Positions 51,399-60,692 of a DNA stretch of 64,000 bases are shown piece by piece. This stretch comes from DASYLJ01 sp964432595. GTDB lineage: Bacteria > Desulfobacterota > Binatia > DP-6. The stretch is from positions 1-64,000 of the forward strand of contig CAYSOF010000021.1 in the NCBI GenBank assembly GCA_964432595.1, read 5' to 3'. The translations under genes and the position numbers were made by a program. Within the stretch, counting starts at the first letter, position 1; the number at the start of each line of letters is the position of its first letter. Under the pieces are notes generated by a model. It saw nothing but the letters and a program-made list of their open reading frames with translations. It did no database searches and had not been told where the DNA came from.

Positions 51399-52118
51399 AT
51401 GTCGAGGCGATCGGCGTGCGTCGTGCTGATGCTGTGCACCGGTGTGGCATGGGCGACGCCGCCGCTGCTCGAGTACGCGGACGGACGTGTCACCGCCAGG
51501 CTGGACGGCGTGCCGATCGCCGACGTGCTCGACGCCCTCGCGGAGGCGACCGGCGCCACGATCCGCGGCGAGGTTCTGGAGCCGCGCGCCGTCACGAAGC
51601 ACTTCCACGACCTGCCCATCGAGCGCGCCGTCGACCGGCTGCTCGGGCGCCAGAACTTCACGATTCGCTACGATGCCGAGGGGCGGATCGCGTCGATCCA
51701 TCTGCGCGGCTTGCCGACCCTCCCGCCGGTCGAGCCGGCCAGGCGCGAACGGGTCCGGCCCCCCGACTGGCAGCGTCAGGTGCGGCTCACTGCCGGACTG
51801 GAGCGTGCGCTCGGGCGCTCGCATCTGCCGTTGAGCGGTCTCCTGAATGCCGCTGGGCGGCAGCCGCAGCCGGCGATCCGCGCCGAAGCGACGCGACTGC
51901 TGGTGACGGCGATCGAGGCCGATCCCGGGCTGCGGACGGCGGTCGAGGGCATGAGCGACGCCGCGCTGGCGGCGCTCCTCCGTGCGCGCGGCGGCGCGCG
52001 GGCCTCGGAGATCGCCGCGGGGGTGATGGGCGCCGCGCGATCGTTCGGCCTGCGGGCGAAGGCAGCGCGCCTGATGCAGCGCCTCCGGACGCCGCTCGCG
52101 ACACCGAAGGTCGGGTAG
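51399..52118 (+). CDS. Secreted STN-like domain protein, paralogue of 49863-50567
   Basis: The 239-residue product has a signal peptide (about 1-20) and the same STN-like domain (VTARLDGVPIADVLDALAEAT, HFHDLPIERAVDRLLGRQ, FTIRYDAEGRIASIHLRGLP). The same helical C-terminal half follows, including the matching AARSFGLRAKAARLMQRLR segment. Alignment with the other copy runs the whole length without large gaps, so the pair arose by tandem duplication. It is convergent with the glycosyltransferase gene, 10 bases away. Confidence 0.72.
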   Translation: MSRRSACVVLMLCTGVAWATPPLLEYADGRVTARLDGVPIADVLDALAEATGATIRGEVLEPRAVTKHFHDLPIERAVDRLLGRQNFTIRYDAEGRIASIHLRGLPTLPPVEPARRERVRPPDWQRQVRLTAGLERALGRSHLPLSGLLNAAGRQPQPAIRAEATRLLVTAIEADPGLRTAVEGMSDAALAALLRARGGARASEIAAGVMGAARSFGLRAKAARLMQRLRTPLATPKVG

Positions 52119-52128
52119 ACGGGCGACG

Positions 52129-53847
52129 TCACTCCGCGCCGGGCGCCGCCGTCTTCCCGGGCGTGGCCGCGCCCTCCGCGAGCACCAGCTCGCCGCGGGT
52201 GATGTTGCCGATGCGTCCGCTGCCGGTCGCGAGCGCCGGGCCCACGTAGCCCGTGTTCATCAGCGCCTTGTGCGCGGGCGCGAAGGCGATCACGCCCATG
52301 CCCGGCGCGATGCGCTCGGGCTGCCGGCCGAGCGACGGAATCTTCCGCTCCGCGTACACGACGATCGCGCGGACCGGCGCGCCGTAGAATGCGAGCGGTC
52401 GATGGCCGGGGTAGCGGTCCTTCACCGCGACGGCGAACCCCTTCACCGAGTCGCGCCGGCTCGTCTCGGCCTCGATGCCGGGCGCGGCCAACACGAGCCA
52501 CAGCACCGTGCCCGCCGCGACGAGGCCGGCGACCACGCCCCAGAGCTGCGCCGCCAGGACGACGGCGACCACGCCCGACAGCAGGCCGATCAGCATCGCG
52601 ATGCGGCTCGGCCCGCCGAGCGCGCCCGTGAACGCCTCGACCGTGTTGCGATCGGAGCGCGCCAACAGGTCTGGACGTTGCAGTACCAGGGCCGCAGCGG
52701 CCACCAGCACGAGGACGACGACGCCGGCCGCGAACAGCGACCGGCCGCTCACCACGATCTGCCGAATCGGCGCCAGCAGCAGGCCCGCGACCGTCGGCGC
52801 CGTCAGCAGCGCCAACGCGGGCAGCGACGGCAGGAGGTAGTAGCGCAGCTTCCACTCGGCCGGAGTGAACGCGATGATCGGTGCGACGGCCCAGCAGAGC
52901 AGAAGCCGTGCGCGAGGATCGCGAAGCCCCGCGCGCTGCCACAGCCGCCAGAGCGCCACGACGAGGAACGGCGTCCACGGCAACGCGATCGCCCAGACGT
53001 GCAGCGGGTAGAACGTGACGTGGTACCAGAGCGGCTTGGGCGAGTACTCGCCGCCCGTCGCCATCCCCCCGGCCAGATTGCGGACATAGCGGCCGACGAG
53101 GTGCTCGTCGACGAAGCGCTGGCCCCAGCCCGCGTACGCCAGCACGTACCAGCCGAGCGCCAGGACGACGAACGCGAGCACCCCCGGCACGGTGAGAAAG
53201 GCGCGCGCGCGGCGCAGGTCGCGCTGCCAGAGCAGGAAGAGGCCGAACGCGATGGCGAAGATGACCGGCGCCACCGGTCCCTTGTCCAGCACGGCGAGCC
53301 CGACGCAGACGAGGGCGAGCGTCGCGTCGCGCGGCCGGCGGTCGCGCCACCAGTCGTACGCGGCGCCGAGCGCGACGGCGAGGAGCAGGGCCAGCAGCGC
53401 GTCGGGGCGGGCGACGCGCGCGCGGCTGAAGAGCGCCGGCATCGTCGCGAGCAGGCCGGCGGCGACGATCCCGGCGGGATGTCCGAGCAGGCGGTTGCCC
53501 CAAGCGCCCGTCCACCAGACGAGCCCGGCCGCCGAGAGCGCGGACGGCAGCCGCACGGCGGCTTCCGAGAAGCCGAGCACGGCCATCATCGCACCGGCCA
53601 GCCAGTGGTAGAGCGTCGGCTTGTCGGGCAGCAGCTCGTCGTTGAACGTCGGCCACAGCACGTTGCCGCGCGCGACGTCCTGCGCGATCGCGACCTCGCG
53701 CGCCTCGTCGTCGCCGACGATGTCGGCGTCGCCGAGCCCGTGCAGCACGAGCAGCAGGTAGGCGAGGCCGAGCAGCAGCGGCCACCAGCGCGCGTCGACG
53801 CGCAGCCCGCGACTAGCCACGGACGACGAAGTCGTCTTGCGCTCCAT
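52129..53847 (-). CDS. ArnT/GT39-type membrane glycosyltransferase
   Basis: The 572-residue GT-C fold protein has about 12 membrane segments. The first periplasmic loop holds the acidic motif GDDEAREVAIAQDV (about Asp47-Glu49), followed by LPDKPTLYHWL, as in ArnT and PMT-type enzymes that move sugars from lipid carriers to lipid A or proteins. Acceptor and sugar are unknown. The ATG at 53847 is best placed after GGGGGTGA; a GTG just before it is possible. It starts inside the end of acyP (35-base overlap). Confidence 0.85.
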   Translation of the reverse strand: MERKTTSSSVASRGLRVDARWWPLLLGLAYLLLVLHGLGDADIVGDDEAREVAIAQDVARGNVLWPTFNDELLPDKPTLYHWLAGAMMAVLGFSEAAVRLPSALSAAGLVWWTGAWGNRLLGHPAGIVAAGLLATMPALFSRARVARPDALLALLLAVALGAAYDWWRDRRPRDATLALVCVGLAVLDKGPVAPVIFAIAFGLFLLWQRDLRRARAFLTVPGVLAFVVLALGWYVLAYAGWGQRFVDEHLVGRYVRNLAGGMATGGEYSPKPLWYHVTFYPLHVWAIALPWTPFLVVALWRLWQRAGLRDPRARLLLCWAVAPIIAFTPAEWKLRYYLLPSLPALALLTAPTVAGLLLAPIRQIVVSGRSLFAAGVVVLVLVAAAALVLQRPDLLARSDRNTVEAFTGALGGPSRIAMLIGLLSGVVAVVLAAQLWGVVAGLVAAGTVLWLVLAAPGIEAETSRRDSVKGFAVAVKDRYPGHRPLAFYGAPVRAIVVYAERKIPSLGRQPERIAPGMGVIAFAPAHKALMNTGYVGPALATGSGRIGNITRGELVLAEGAATPGKTAAPGAE

Positions 53848-54091
53848 CACTCACCCCCGGCCACGTCACGTCCACCCCGTCGACCCGTGCGCCGCGCGGT
53901 CCCTGATGCGCCCACGCGATCAGCGCGTCGACCGCGGGGCGGGCCCCGCGCGCTTCCGCCTCGACGCGGCCGTCGTCGAGGTTCCGCACCCAGCCGGTCA
54001 CACCGAGCCGCCGCGCTTCCTGCTGCATCGAGCCACGGTACCACACCCCCTGGACCCGACCGCGCACCAGCAGCCGCGCGACGACCGTCAT
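53813..54091 (-). CDS. acyP: Acylphosphatase
   Basis: The 92-residue enzyme hydrolyses acyl phosphates. The catalytic Arg and Asn are in VQGVWYRGSMQ and WVRNLDDGRVE. Length is typical. Its ATG overlaps the ligA stop (ATGA) and its end overlaps the glycosyltransferase gene, giving a chain ligA-acyP-glycosyltransferase. Cytoplasmic; physiological role is usually unclear for this family. Confidence 0.92.
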   Translation of the reverse strand: MTVVARLLVRGRVQGVWYRGSMQQEARRLGVTGWVRNLDDGRVEAEARGARPAVDALIAWAHQGPRGARVDGVDVTWPGVSDGAQDDFVVRG

Positions 54092-56097
54092 CCGCGCACC
54101 AGCTTCAGGAACGCGTCTTCGTCGAGCTGCGCGATGCCGAGCTTCTCGGCGCGCTTCACCTTCGAGCCGGGGTCCACGCCGACCACCACGTAGTCGGTGT
54201 CCTTGCTGACGCTCGACGTGACGCGGCCGCCGAGCCCCTCGATGCGCCGCTGCGCCTCGGGCCGGCTCATGCTGTCGAGGCCGCCCGTCAGCACGAATTT
54301 CTTCCCGGCGAGCGGGCCGCGCGTCTCGCTGACGGGTGCGGGCGTGACGCCGGCCTTCCGCAGCCGGCCGATCAGCGCGCGGTTGCGCTCCTCGGCGAAG
54401 AACGCGTGGATCAGCGCCGCGACCTCCGGGCCCACGTCGCGCACCTCGGTGAGCTGCTCGACGGTGGCGTCCATGATCGCGTCGAGCTCGCCGAAGTGGA
54501 GCGCCAGCGCCTTGGCCGTGGCCTCGCCGACCTGGCGGATGCCGAGCGCCACCAGGAAGCGGGGCAGGGTGGTGTGCTTGCTGCGCTCGAGCTGGGCCAG
54601 GAGGTTCTCGGCCGACTTCTTCCCCATGCGCTCGAGCGCGACGAGCTCGTCCAGATCCAGGTGATAGAGGTCCGCCAGATCGTTCACGATGCCCTGATCG
54701 ACGAGCTGGTCGACGAGCTTCTCGCCGAGGCCCTCGACGTCCATCGCGCCGCGATGGCCGAAGAAGCGCAGCGACTGCTTGAGACGCGCGGGGCAGGCGA
54801 TGTTCTGGCAGCGGTAGGCGACTTCGTCTTCGAGGCGCAGCACGTCGCCGCCGCAGACGGGGCAGTGCGCCGGCATCGTGAAGCGCTTGGCGCCGCGGGG
54901 GCGCTTCGCTTCGATCACCCGCACGACGTACGGGATGACGTCGCCCGCGCGCTCGAGCAGCACGGTGTCGCCGACGCGGATGTCCTTCCGCTCGACCTCG
55001 TCCATGTTGTGCAGCGAGACGTTGCGGACGGTGACGCCGCCGACGGCGACGGGCGACAGCTCGGCGACCGGCGTCAGCACGCCGGTGCGGCCGACCGACG
55101 GCAGGATCTTCTCGATCCGCGTCTCGGCCTGGCGCGGCTTGAACTTCCACGCCACCGCCCAGCGTGGGGAGCGCGACACCTGGCCGAGGAGCTTCTGCCA
55201 CTCGAACGAGTCGACCTTGACGACGAGCCCGTCGATCTCGAAGGGCAGCGCGTCGCGCCCGGCCTCGAGCGCGTCGAATGCGGCGGCCAGCTCGTCGAGG
55301 CCGTGGACGAGCCGATGGCGCGGCACGGGCTTCAGGCCCCAGTCGGCGAACGCGCCGAGCAGCTCGGTGTGCGATGCCACCTCGACGCCTTCGAGGGCGC
55401 CGACGCCGTGACAGGCGAGCTGTAGCGGGCGCGCCGCCGTCACCTTCGGGTCGAGCTGCTTCAGCGAGCCGGCCGTCGAGTTGCGCGGGTTGGCGAACAC
55501 CGGCAGCCCGGCCTCCTCGCGCTCGCGGTTCAGCGCGCGGAACGCCTCGAGCGGCATGAACACCTCGCCGCGCACGTCGAGCACGCGGGGCAGCGGCCGC
55601 CTGTCGTCGCGCAGCCGCAGCGGCACGCTGCGCACCGTCCGCAGGTTCGCGGTGACGTCCTCGCCGACCATGCCGTCGCCGCGGGTCGAGCCGGAGACGA
55701 GGACGCCGTCCTCGTAGACGACCTCGACGGCCACGCCGTCGATCTTGGGCTCGATCGCATAGGCGATGTCCTCGTAGCCGAGCAGGCGCCGCACGCGCGC
55801 GTCGAACTCGCCCAGCTCGTCACGCGTCGTGACGTTCGCCAGCGACAGCATCTGATGCCGATGCGAGACGGTGGCGAACGTGGTGAGCGGCGTGCCGCCC
55901 ACGCGCTGCGTGGGCGAGTCGGGGGTGATCAGCTCGGGATGCGCGGCCTCGAGCGCCTGCAGGCGGCGGAAGAGCGCGTCGTACTCGGCGTCCGAGATCG
56001 TCGGCTCGTCGAGCACGTGGTAGCGATGATCGTGCGCGGCGACCTCGCGACGCAGCTCGGCCAGCTCGTGTCGGACGTCGCGAGAGGGGCGCGCCAC
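54088..56097 (-). CDS. ligA: NAD+-dependent DNA ligase
   Basis: The 669-residue product seals nicks in replication and repair. Domain order is normal: Ia region, adenylation domain with the nucleophile Lys118 in EPKIDG, OB fold, Zn finger (CPVCGG and CQNIACP), helix-hairpin-helix repeats, and a C-terminal BRCT domain (KKFVLTGGLDSMSRPEAQRR). The active-site motif reads KIDG instead of the more usual KLDG. The start is GTG. It is divergent from the M16 peptidase gene. Confidence 0.96.
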   Translation of the reverse strand: MARPSRDVRHELAELRREVAAHDHRYHVLDEPTISDAEYDALFRRLQALEAAHPELITPDSPTQRVGGTPLTTFATVSHRHQMLSLANVTTRDELGEFDARVRRLLGYEDIAYAIEPKIDGVAVEVVYEDGVLVSGSTRGDGMVGEDVTANLRTVRSVPLRLRDDRRPLPRVLDVRGEVFMPLEAFRALNREREEAGLPVFANPRNSTAGSLKQLDPKVTAARPLQLACHGVGALEGVEVASHTELLGAFADWGLKPVPRHRLVHGLDELAAAFDALEAGRDALPFEIDGLVVKVDSFEWQKLLGQVSRSPRWAVAWKFKPRQAETRIEKILPSVGRTGVLTPVAELSPVAVGGVTVRNVSLHNMDEVERKDIRVGDTVLLERAGDVIPYVVRVIEAKRPRGAKRFTMPAHCPVCGGDVLRLEDEVAYRCQNIACPARLKQSLRFFGHRGAMDVEGLGEKLVDQLVDQGIVNDLADLYHLDLDELVALERMGKKSAENLLAQLERSKHTTLPRFLVALGIRQVGEATAKALALHFGELDAIMDATVEQLTEVRDVGPEVAALIHAFFAEERNRALIGRLRKAGVTPAPVSETRGPLAGKKFVLTGGLDSMSRPEAQRRIEGLGGRVTSSVSKDTDYVVVGVDPGSKVKRAEKLGIAQLDEDAFLKLVRG

Positions 56098-56152
56098 GAC
56101 CGGTCCGTGTAGCAGCTTGACGGCGCTCCGTCATCTGCATAAACCCCGCCCG

Positions 56153-57481
56153 GTGCCGCGACTGCTCCTCGTTCTGCTGGCCCTGATCGCGGCCGGCGGC
56201 CCCGTGGTGGCCGCACCGCTCGAGCTTCCCGTCGCCGTCCACACGGCACGCAACGGCCTTCGGGTGCTCGTCCACGAAGATCACTCCGCGCCCGTCATCT
56301 CGTCGTACATCTTCTTCCGCGCCGGCTCGCGGAACGAGCAGCTCGGACAGACCGGCATCGCCCACCTGTTCGAGCACATGATGTTCAACGGCGGGAAGAA
56401 GTTCGGTCCGGGCGTGTTCGACGATCTCATCGAGGGCAACGGCGGCTCGACGAACGGCTACACGACGCGCGACTACACCGCCTACCTGAACAACTTCCCG
56501 CGCGAGGCGCTGTCGATCGTCCTCGACCTCGAGGCCGACCGCATGGGCCACCTCGCGATCACGCCGGCGAACCTCGAGCAGGAGCGCGGCATCGTCATGG
56601 AGGAGCGCCGCCTGCGGGTCGACAACGACGTCGAGGGCACCATGAACGAGGCGCTCTACCTGCACGCCTTCGAGCGCAGCCCGTACCGCTGGAACCCGGT
56701 CGGCTTCATGGCCGACCTGAAGCAGATCACGCTGCAGCAGGCGAAGACCTACTTCGGCACGTACTATGCGCCGAACAACGCGGTGCTGGTGCTGTCGGGC
56801 GACGTCGAGCCGAAGGCGGCGTTCGCGCTCGTCGACAAGCTCTTCGGCAACATCCCGAGCCACACGCCGCCGCCGCCGGTGAACGCGGCGGAGCCTGCCC
56901 AGGAGGGCGAGCGGCGGATCACCATCCGCAAGCGCGCCGAGCTGCCGTCGGTGCTGATCGGCTGGCAGGCCGTTCGGGCGCTCGATCCGGACCGCGCGGC
57001 GCTCGACGTCGTGTCGAAGCTGCTGACGGGCGGCGACAGCGCGCGGCTGGACGAAGACCTCGTCCGCAAGAACGAGCTGGTGACGTCGGTCGGGACCGAC
57101 CTCCAGTGGGGCATCGACATGGAGCTCTTCTACCTCTACGCGCAGGCGCGTCCGGGGAAGACCGTGCCGGCCATCGTCGACCGCATCGACGCCGTCCTCG
57201 CCGACATGACGAAGACGCCGGTCACACCGGCCGAGCTGGCGACGGCCAAGCGTCAGCTGCGCGCCGACTACGTGAAGGGGCTCAAGACGGTCGGCGGCAA
57301 GGCCAATCAGCTCGGCTTCTTCGACGTCGTGTTCGGCGACTACCGCGCGCTCTTCACCGTCGGCGACTCGTGGGAGCCGGTCACCGCCGAGGACGTGCGG
57401 CGCGTGATCGGGACGTATCTCACACCGTCGCGCCGCACGGTGGTCGAGCTGGCGCCGACCGGCGCGGAGGCGCCGCGATGA
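56153..57481 (+). CDS. M16 zinc peptidase, catalytic subunit
   Basis: The roughly 442-residue product has a signal peptide and an M16B pitrilysin-type domain with the inverted zinc motif HLFEH (His71, Glu74, His75). The second-domain RxxxxxY substrate-binding pair is not seen. The following gene lacks the zinc motif but keeps that pair, so the two should form a heterodimer, as in processing peptidases and other paired M16B proteins. It should act in the periplasm. The GTG at 56153 precedes the signal peptide directly; a TTG at 56117 would add 12 residues. It overlaps its partner by ATGA. Confidence 0.9.
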   Translation: MPRLLLVLLALIAAGGPVVAAPLELPVAVHTARNGLRVLVHEDHSAPVISSYIFFRAGSRNEQLGQTGIAHLFEHMMFNGGKKFGPGVFDDLIEGNGGSTNGYTTRDYTAYLNNFPREALSIVLDLEADRMGHLAITPANLEQERGIVMEERRLRVDNDVEGTMNEALYLHAFERSPYRWNPVGFMADLKQITLQQAKTYFGTYYAPNNAVLVLSGDVEPKAAFALVDKLFGNIPSHTPPPPVNAAEPAQEGERRITIRKRAELPSVLIGWQAVRALDPDRAALDVVSKLLTGGDSARLDEDLVRKNELVTSVGTDLQWGIDMELFYLYAQARPGKTVPAIVDRIDAVLADMTKTPVTPAELATAKRQLRADYVKGLKTVGGKANQLGFFDVVFGDYRALFTVGDSWEPVTAEDVRRVIGTYLTPSRRTVVELAPTGAEAPR

Positions 57482-58866
57482 AGGTGCTCGCGCTGGTCCT
57501 CGCGCTGGCCGGCATCGCGCACTCGGCGGCCGAAGTCGACCTGCCGCCGGTGACGCGCGTCACGCTCGAGAACGGCCTCCGGCTCGTCGTCGCCGAGAGC
57601 CGCGAGCTGCCGCTCGTCGAGATGTACGTGATGGTCGGCGCCGGCGCGGCGCAGGACCCGGCGGGCAAGGAGGGCGTCGCCTCGCTCACTGCGGGTCTCT
57701 TGCGCCGCGGCGCGGGCGACCTGTCCGCCGAGGGGCTGGCGCGCGCCATCGAGTCGCTCGGCGGCACCATCGAGGCGGCTGCCGGCACCGATGCGACGAT
57801 CGTGAACGGCGAGTTCCTGAGCGAGGACTTCGCGCGCGGGCTGGACATGCTCCGCCTCGTGCTGCGCGAGCCGACCTTCGCGCAGGACGAGGTACGACGG
57901 CAGCGCGACGAGCAGCTCGCCGGCCTGGTCGCCGAGCTGGAGGACCCGTCGGCCGTCGCCGAGAAGTGCTTCGCGGCGTTCCTGTACGGCGCCTACTCGT
58001 ACGGCCGTCCGCAGGACGGCTACCCGAAGACCGTCGCGGAGCTCGGCGAAGCCGACGTCCGCGACTTCTACGCGCGTTGGTACGCGCCGAACAACACGAT
58101 CCTCGTGCTGGTCGGCGATCTCACGGCGGCCGATGCGGTGGCCAAGGTGCGCGCGGCGTTCGGCACCTGGCCGGCGCGCGCCGACGCCGTGCCCGAGCGC
58201 GCCGCGCCGCCGCCGCCGGTGACGGCGCGCCGCGTGCTCCTCGTCGACAAGGCCGACGCCACGCAGACGCAGATCCGCGCGGGCGCGATCGCGATGAAGC
58301 GCAGCGATCCGGACCTGCTGCCCGCGCAGGTGGCGAATACGATCCTCGGCGGCGGCTTCAGCTCGAAGCTGATCGAGGAGCTGCGCGTGAAGCGCAGCCT
58401 GACGTACAGCGCGTCGAGCGGCTTCGTGGCCCGGCTGACGGGCGGCGACTTCCGCGTCGCGACGTTCACGAAGAGCCCGACGACCGTCGAGACGCTGGCG
58501 CTCGCGCTCGACGTCGAAGGGAAGTTCCGCGAGACGGCGCCCGACCCGAAGGCGCTGGCGAAGGCAAAGGCCTACCTCACGGGGCAGTTCCCGCTGCGCG
58601 TCGAGACGCCGGACGCGCTGGCCTCGCGGCTCGCCGAGATCGAGTTCTTCGGCCTGCCGAAGGACGATCTCGAGACGTACCGGACGCGCGTCGAGGCGGT
58701 CACGCCGGCCGAGGCGGCGAAGGTGTCGGCGACCTACATGCCCGACCCCGATCAGGTGGCGATCGTCGTCGTCGGCAAGGCCGACGAGGTGCGCGCGCCG
58801 CTCGAGGCGAAGTACGGCCCCGTGCAGGTGACGACGCCCGAGGCCTGCGGGCTGCCCGCGCGGTAG
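57478..58866 (+). CDS. M16 family protein, non-catalytic partner
   Basis: The 462-residue product has a signal peptide (about 1-17) and the M16 fold, but the zinc motif position reads ASLTAGLLRRG, so it cannot bind zinc in the usual way. The C-terminal domain has the substrate-binding pair in RVKRSLTYSASSGF. It overlaps the catalytic partner by ATGA. The pair is functionally complementary and is probably an obligate periplasmic heterodimer. Confidence 0.9.
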   Translation: MKVLALVLALAGIAHSAAEVDLPPVTRVTLENGLRLVVAESRELPLVEMYVMVGAGAAQDPAGKEGVASLTAGLLRRGAGDLSAEGLARAIESLGGTIEAAAGTDATIVNGEFLSEDFARGLDMLRLVLREPTFAQDEVRRQRDEQLAGLVAELEDPSAVAEKCFAAFLYGAYSYGRPQDGYPKTVAELGEADVRDFYARWYAPNNTILVLVGDLTAADAVAKVRAAFGTWPARADAVPERAAPPPPVTARRVLLVDKADATQTQIRAGAIAMKRSDPDLLPAQVANTILGGGFSSKLIEELRVKRSLTYSASSGFVARLTGGDFRVATFTKSPTTVETLALALDVEGKFRETAPDPKALAKAKAYLTGQFPLRVETPDALASRLAEIEFFGLPKDDLETYRTRVEAVTPAEAAKVSATYMPDPDQVAIVVVGKADEVRAPLEAKYGPVQVTTPEACGLPAR

Positions 58867-59004
58867 TCGGTCGATCGCGGCGGTCGGGCTCGGCGCCGTG
58901 GGCTGCGGCAGCCCGCTTGGATTCATCGGTCGACGGCCATGGCTCTCCTCCCCGGCCGGCCACCCTGCCGCAGTGGCCGACCCAGGAAAAAGCGATCGCC
59001 GTCG

Positions 59005-59649
59005 TCAGCGCTTCATGAACTTGAGATGCGTCACCGCGGGTGTGGCGACCGTGCGGACCAGCTGCAGGCCGTTCAGGTCGTCACCAACGTCGTCGAAGAG
59101 GCGTGCGCCGTCGCCGAGCAGCGTCGGGACCAGGTTGATCTCCATCTGATCGATCAGGCCGGCGAGGAAGTACTGCTGCGCGATGCGGGCGCCGCCGCCG
59201 AGCGCGACGTCTTTTCCGCCCGCCGCACGCTTCGCCATGTCCAGCGCGGTCTCGATGCCGTCCGTCACGAAGGTGAACGTGGTCCCGCCCTCGAGCTTCA
59301 GCGGGTCGCGCCGGTGGTGGGTCACGACTAAGACCTGATGGTGAAAGGGCGGATTGGCGCCCCACCAGCCCGTCCAGGGCTTCTTCGCATCCCACGGACC
59401 GGGATGCCCGCCGAACATGTTCCGTCCCATGATCGTCGCGCCGATGTTCGCGCGCGACTCTTCGACGATCGGACTGCTCTCGTTGACGGTGCCTCCCTCG
59501 AGGCCGTGGATCGACCGGAAGGCCGACAGGCCGAACACCCATTCGTGGAGCCGGGTACCGCCGATGCCGAGCGGATGCTCGACGCTCTGGGCGGGCCCGG
59601 CGACGAAACCGTCGAGCGACATGGAGATCGTGAATCGCAGCTTCGACAT
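59005..59649 (-). CDS. Dihydrofolate reductase / RibD C-terminal family protein
   Basis: The 214-residue product opens with KLRFTISMSLDGFVAG, the standard start of this family, and contains ATIMGRNMFGG and KDVALGGGARIAQQYFLAGLIDQ, with a C-terminal LVPTLLGDGARLF. Members are NADPH-binding reductases of unknown substrate, related to but distinct from chromosomal FolA. The start at 59649 lies after an AAGGA site; an ATG two codons earlier is possible. Confidence 0.87.
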   Translation of the reverse strand: MSKLRFTISMSLDGFVAGPAQSVEHPLGIGGTRLHEWVFGLSAFRSIHGLEGGTVNESSPIVEESRANIGATIMGRNMFGGHPGPWDAKKPWTGWWGANPPFHHQVLVVTHHRRDPLKLEGGTTFTFVTDGIETALDMAKRAAGGKDVALGGGARIAQQYFLAGLIDQMEINLVPTLLGDGARLFDDVGDDLNGLQLVRTVATPAVTHLKFMKR

Positions 59650-59815
59650 GGCCATCCTTCGTCCGGTCGGTCCCCGCACGGCTCCCGATGTCCCGCATCG
59701 ACCGACCGCCGTTGATGCCGGGACGCCCTGGTGTCGTCTCCGGATAGGCCAAGTCGACGGGGTCTGTCGAGGCGGGGCGGCTAGCCGGTCGGTCACGACC
59801 AATCGACCGGGTGCG

Positions 59816-60325
59816 TCAGCGGTCCGGAACGGTGGGCTCGGTCATGCGGGCGGCTGCGACGTCGGACTGGGGATGCAGGACGACGGGTGGCAGCCGATGG
59901 CGGAATTCGCGGGGGCCGATGCGTTCGAGCACGCCGTCGCGTCCGTGGATCACGTTCGGCGCGAACCCGTCCGCCTCGAAGGTGAATGCGTATCGGGAAG
60001 GGTGGGGCTGCGGCTCGCGGTTCAGCAGATCGAACAGCCCACCCTCCCACTGGCAGTGCGTCATGCGCATGCCACCCGTGAGGACGGCGTCACGGACGTC
60101 GACGTCGTGCAGGGCCCTCGCGACGTTCGGGCCCTCATCCTCGACATCGAAGGACCACTGCGCGCGGGCGCCGGGGACCGGCAGGCCCGTGACCGCGTCC
60201 AGGACCACCGCGGACACCTGAACCTCCCACGCGTAGAGCGCGTGGCGAGCCGGCCCGCCGAACGCGATCACCGCCAGGCCGACGCCGCCCACGGCGCCGA
60301 GCAAGCCCATCGTTCGCCGCCCCAT
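59816..60325 (-). CDS. Hypothetical exported protein, 169 residues
   Basis: The N-terminus is a hydrophobic signal or anchor (about 7-25). The rest is beta-rich with VQVSAVVLDAVTGLPVPGAR, which resembles carboxypeptidase-regulatory or transthyretin-like domains that carry 'attribute introduced by product' phrases. I cannot assign a function. A lipoprotein gene lies just upstream on the same strand. Confidence 0.55.
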   Translation of the reverse strand: MGRRTMGLLGAVGGVGLAVIAFGGPARHALYAWEVQVSAVVLDAVTGLPVPGARAQWSFDVEDEGPNVARALHDVDVRDAVLTGGMRMTHCQWEGGLFDLLNREPQPHPSRYAFTFEADGFAPNVIHGRDGVLERIGPREFRHRLPPVVLHPQSDVAAARMTEPTVPDR

Positions 60326-60355
60326 GGGTCTTCGACCCGCGCCCGGCGCGCGAAT

Positions 60356-60676
60356 TCAGCGGGCGCTGAAGGTCGACACGACGACCTGGACCGGGGGCGT
60401 GGCGAAGCCGTGGTCGACCGCCGCCCGGACCCGGGCGTTGAGGTCGCCCACCCCCATCGCCGCGACGGAGTCGGCCGGGAAGGCGACGTTCACGTTCTGG
60501 AGGCGGCCGTTCATGATGTTCCAGCCGACCTGCGGCTTCGCCCCGATCTCCTTCTCGAGGACGACGGCCACGGCGTCTCCCTGCTTCTTGGTCTCCGCCA
60601 TCTCCTCGACGACGTTGCAGCCGGCCAGGGTGGCCACGGCGATCAGGGACAGAGCGATCGTGCGAGCGCGAGTCAT
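60356..60676 (-). CDS. Small lipoprotein, 106 residues
   Basis: A lipobox (VATLAGC) after a basic, hydrophobic N-terminus predicts a lipid-anchored protein. The mature part contains GDAVAVVLEKEIGAKPQVGW and VRAAVDHGFATPPVQVVVST. No family is recognised. Its ATG is preceded by GGGAGG at the right distance. It lies 16 bases after the histidine kinase gene on the same strand. Confidence 0.72.
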   Translation of the reverse strand: MTRARTIALSLIAVATLAGCNVVEEMAETKKQGDAVAVVLEKEIGAKPQVGWNIMNGRLQNVNVAFPADSVAAMGVGDLNARVRAAVDHGFATPPVQVVVSTFSAR

Positions 60677-60692
60677 CGAAGCCTCCCGGGAG

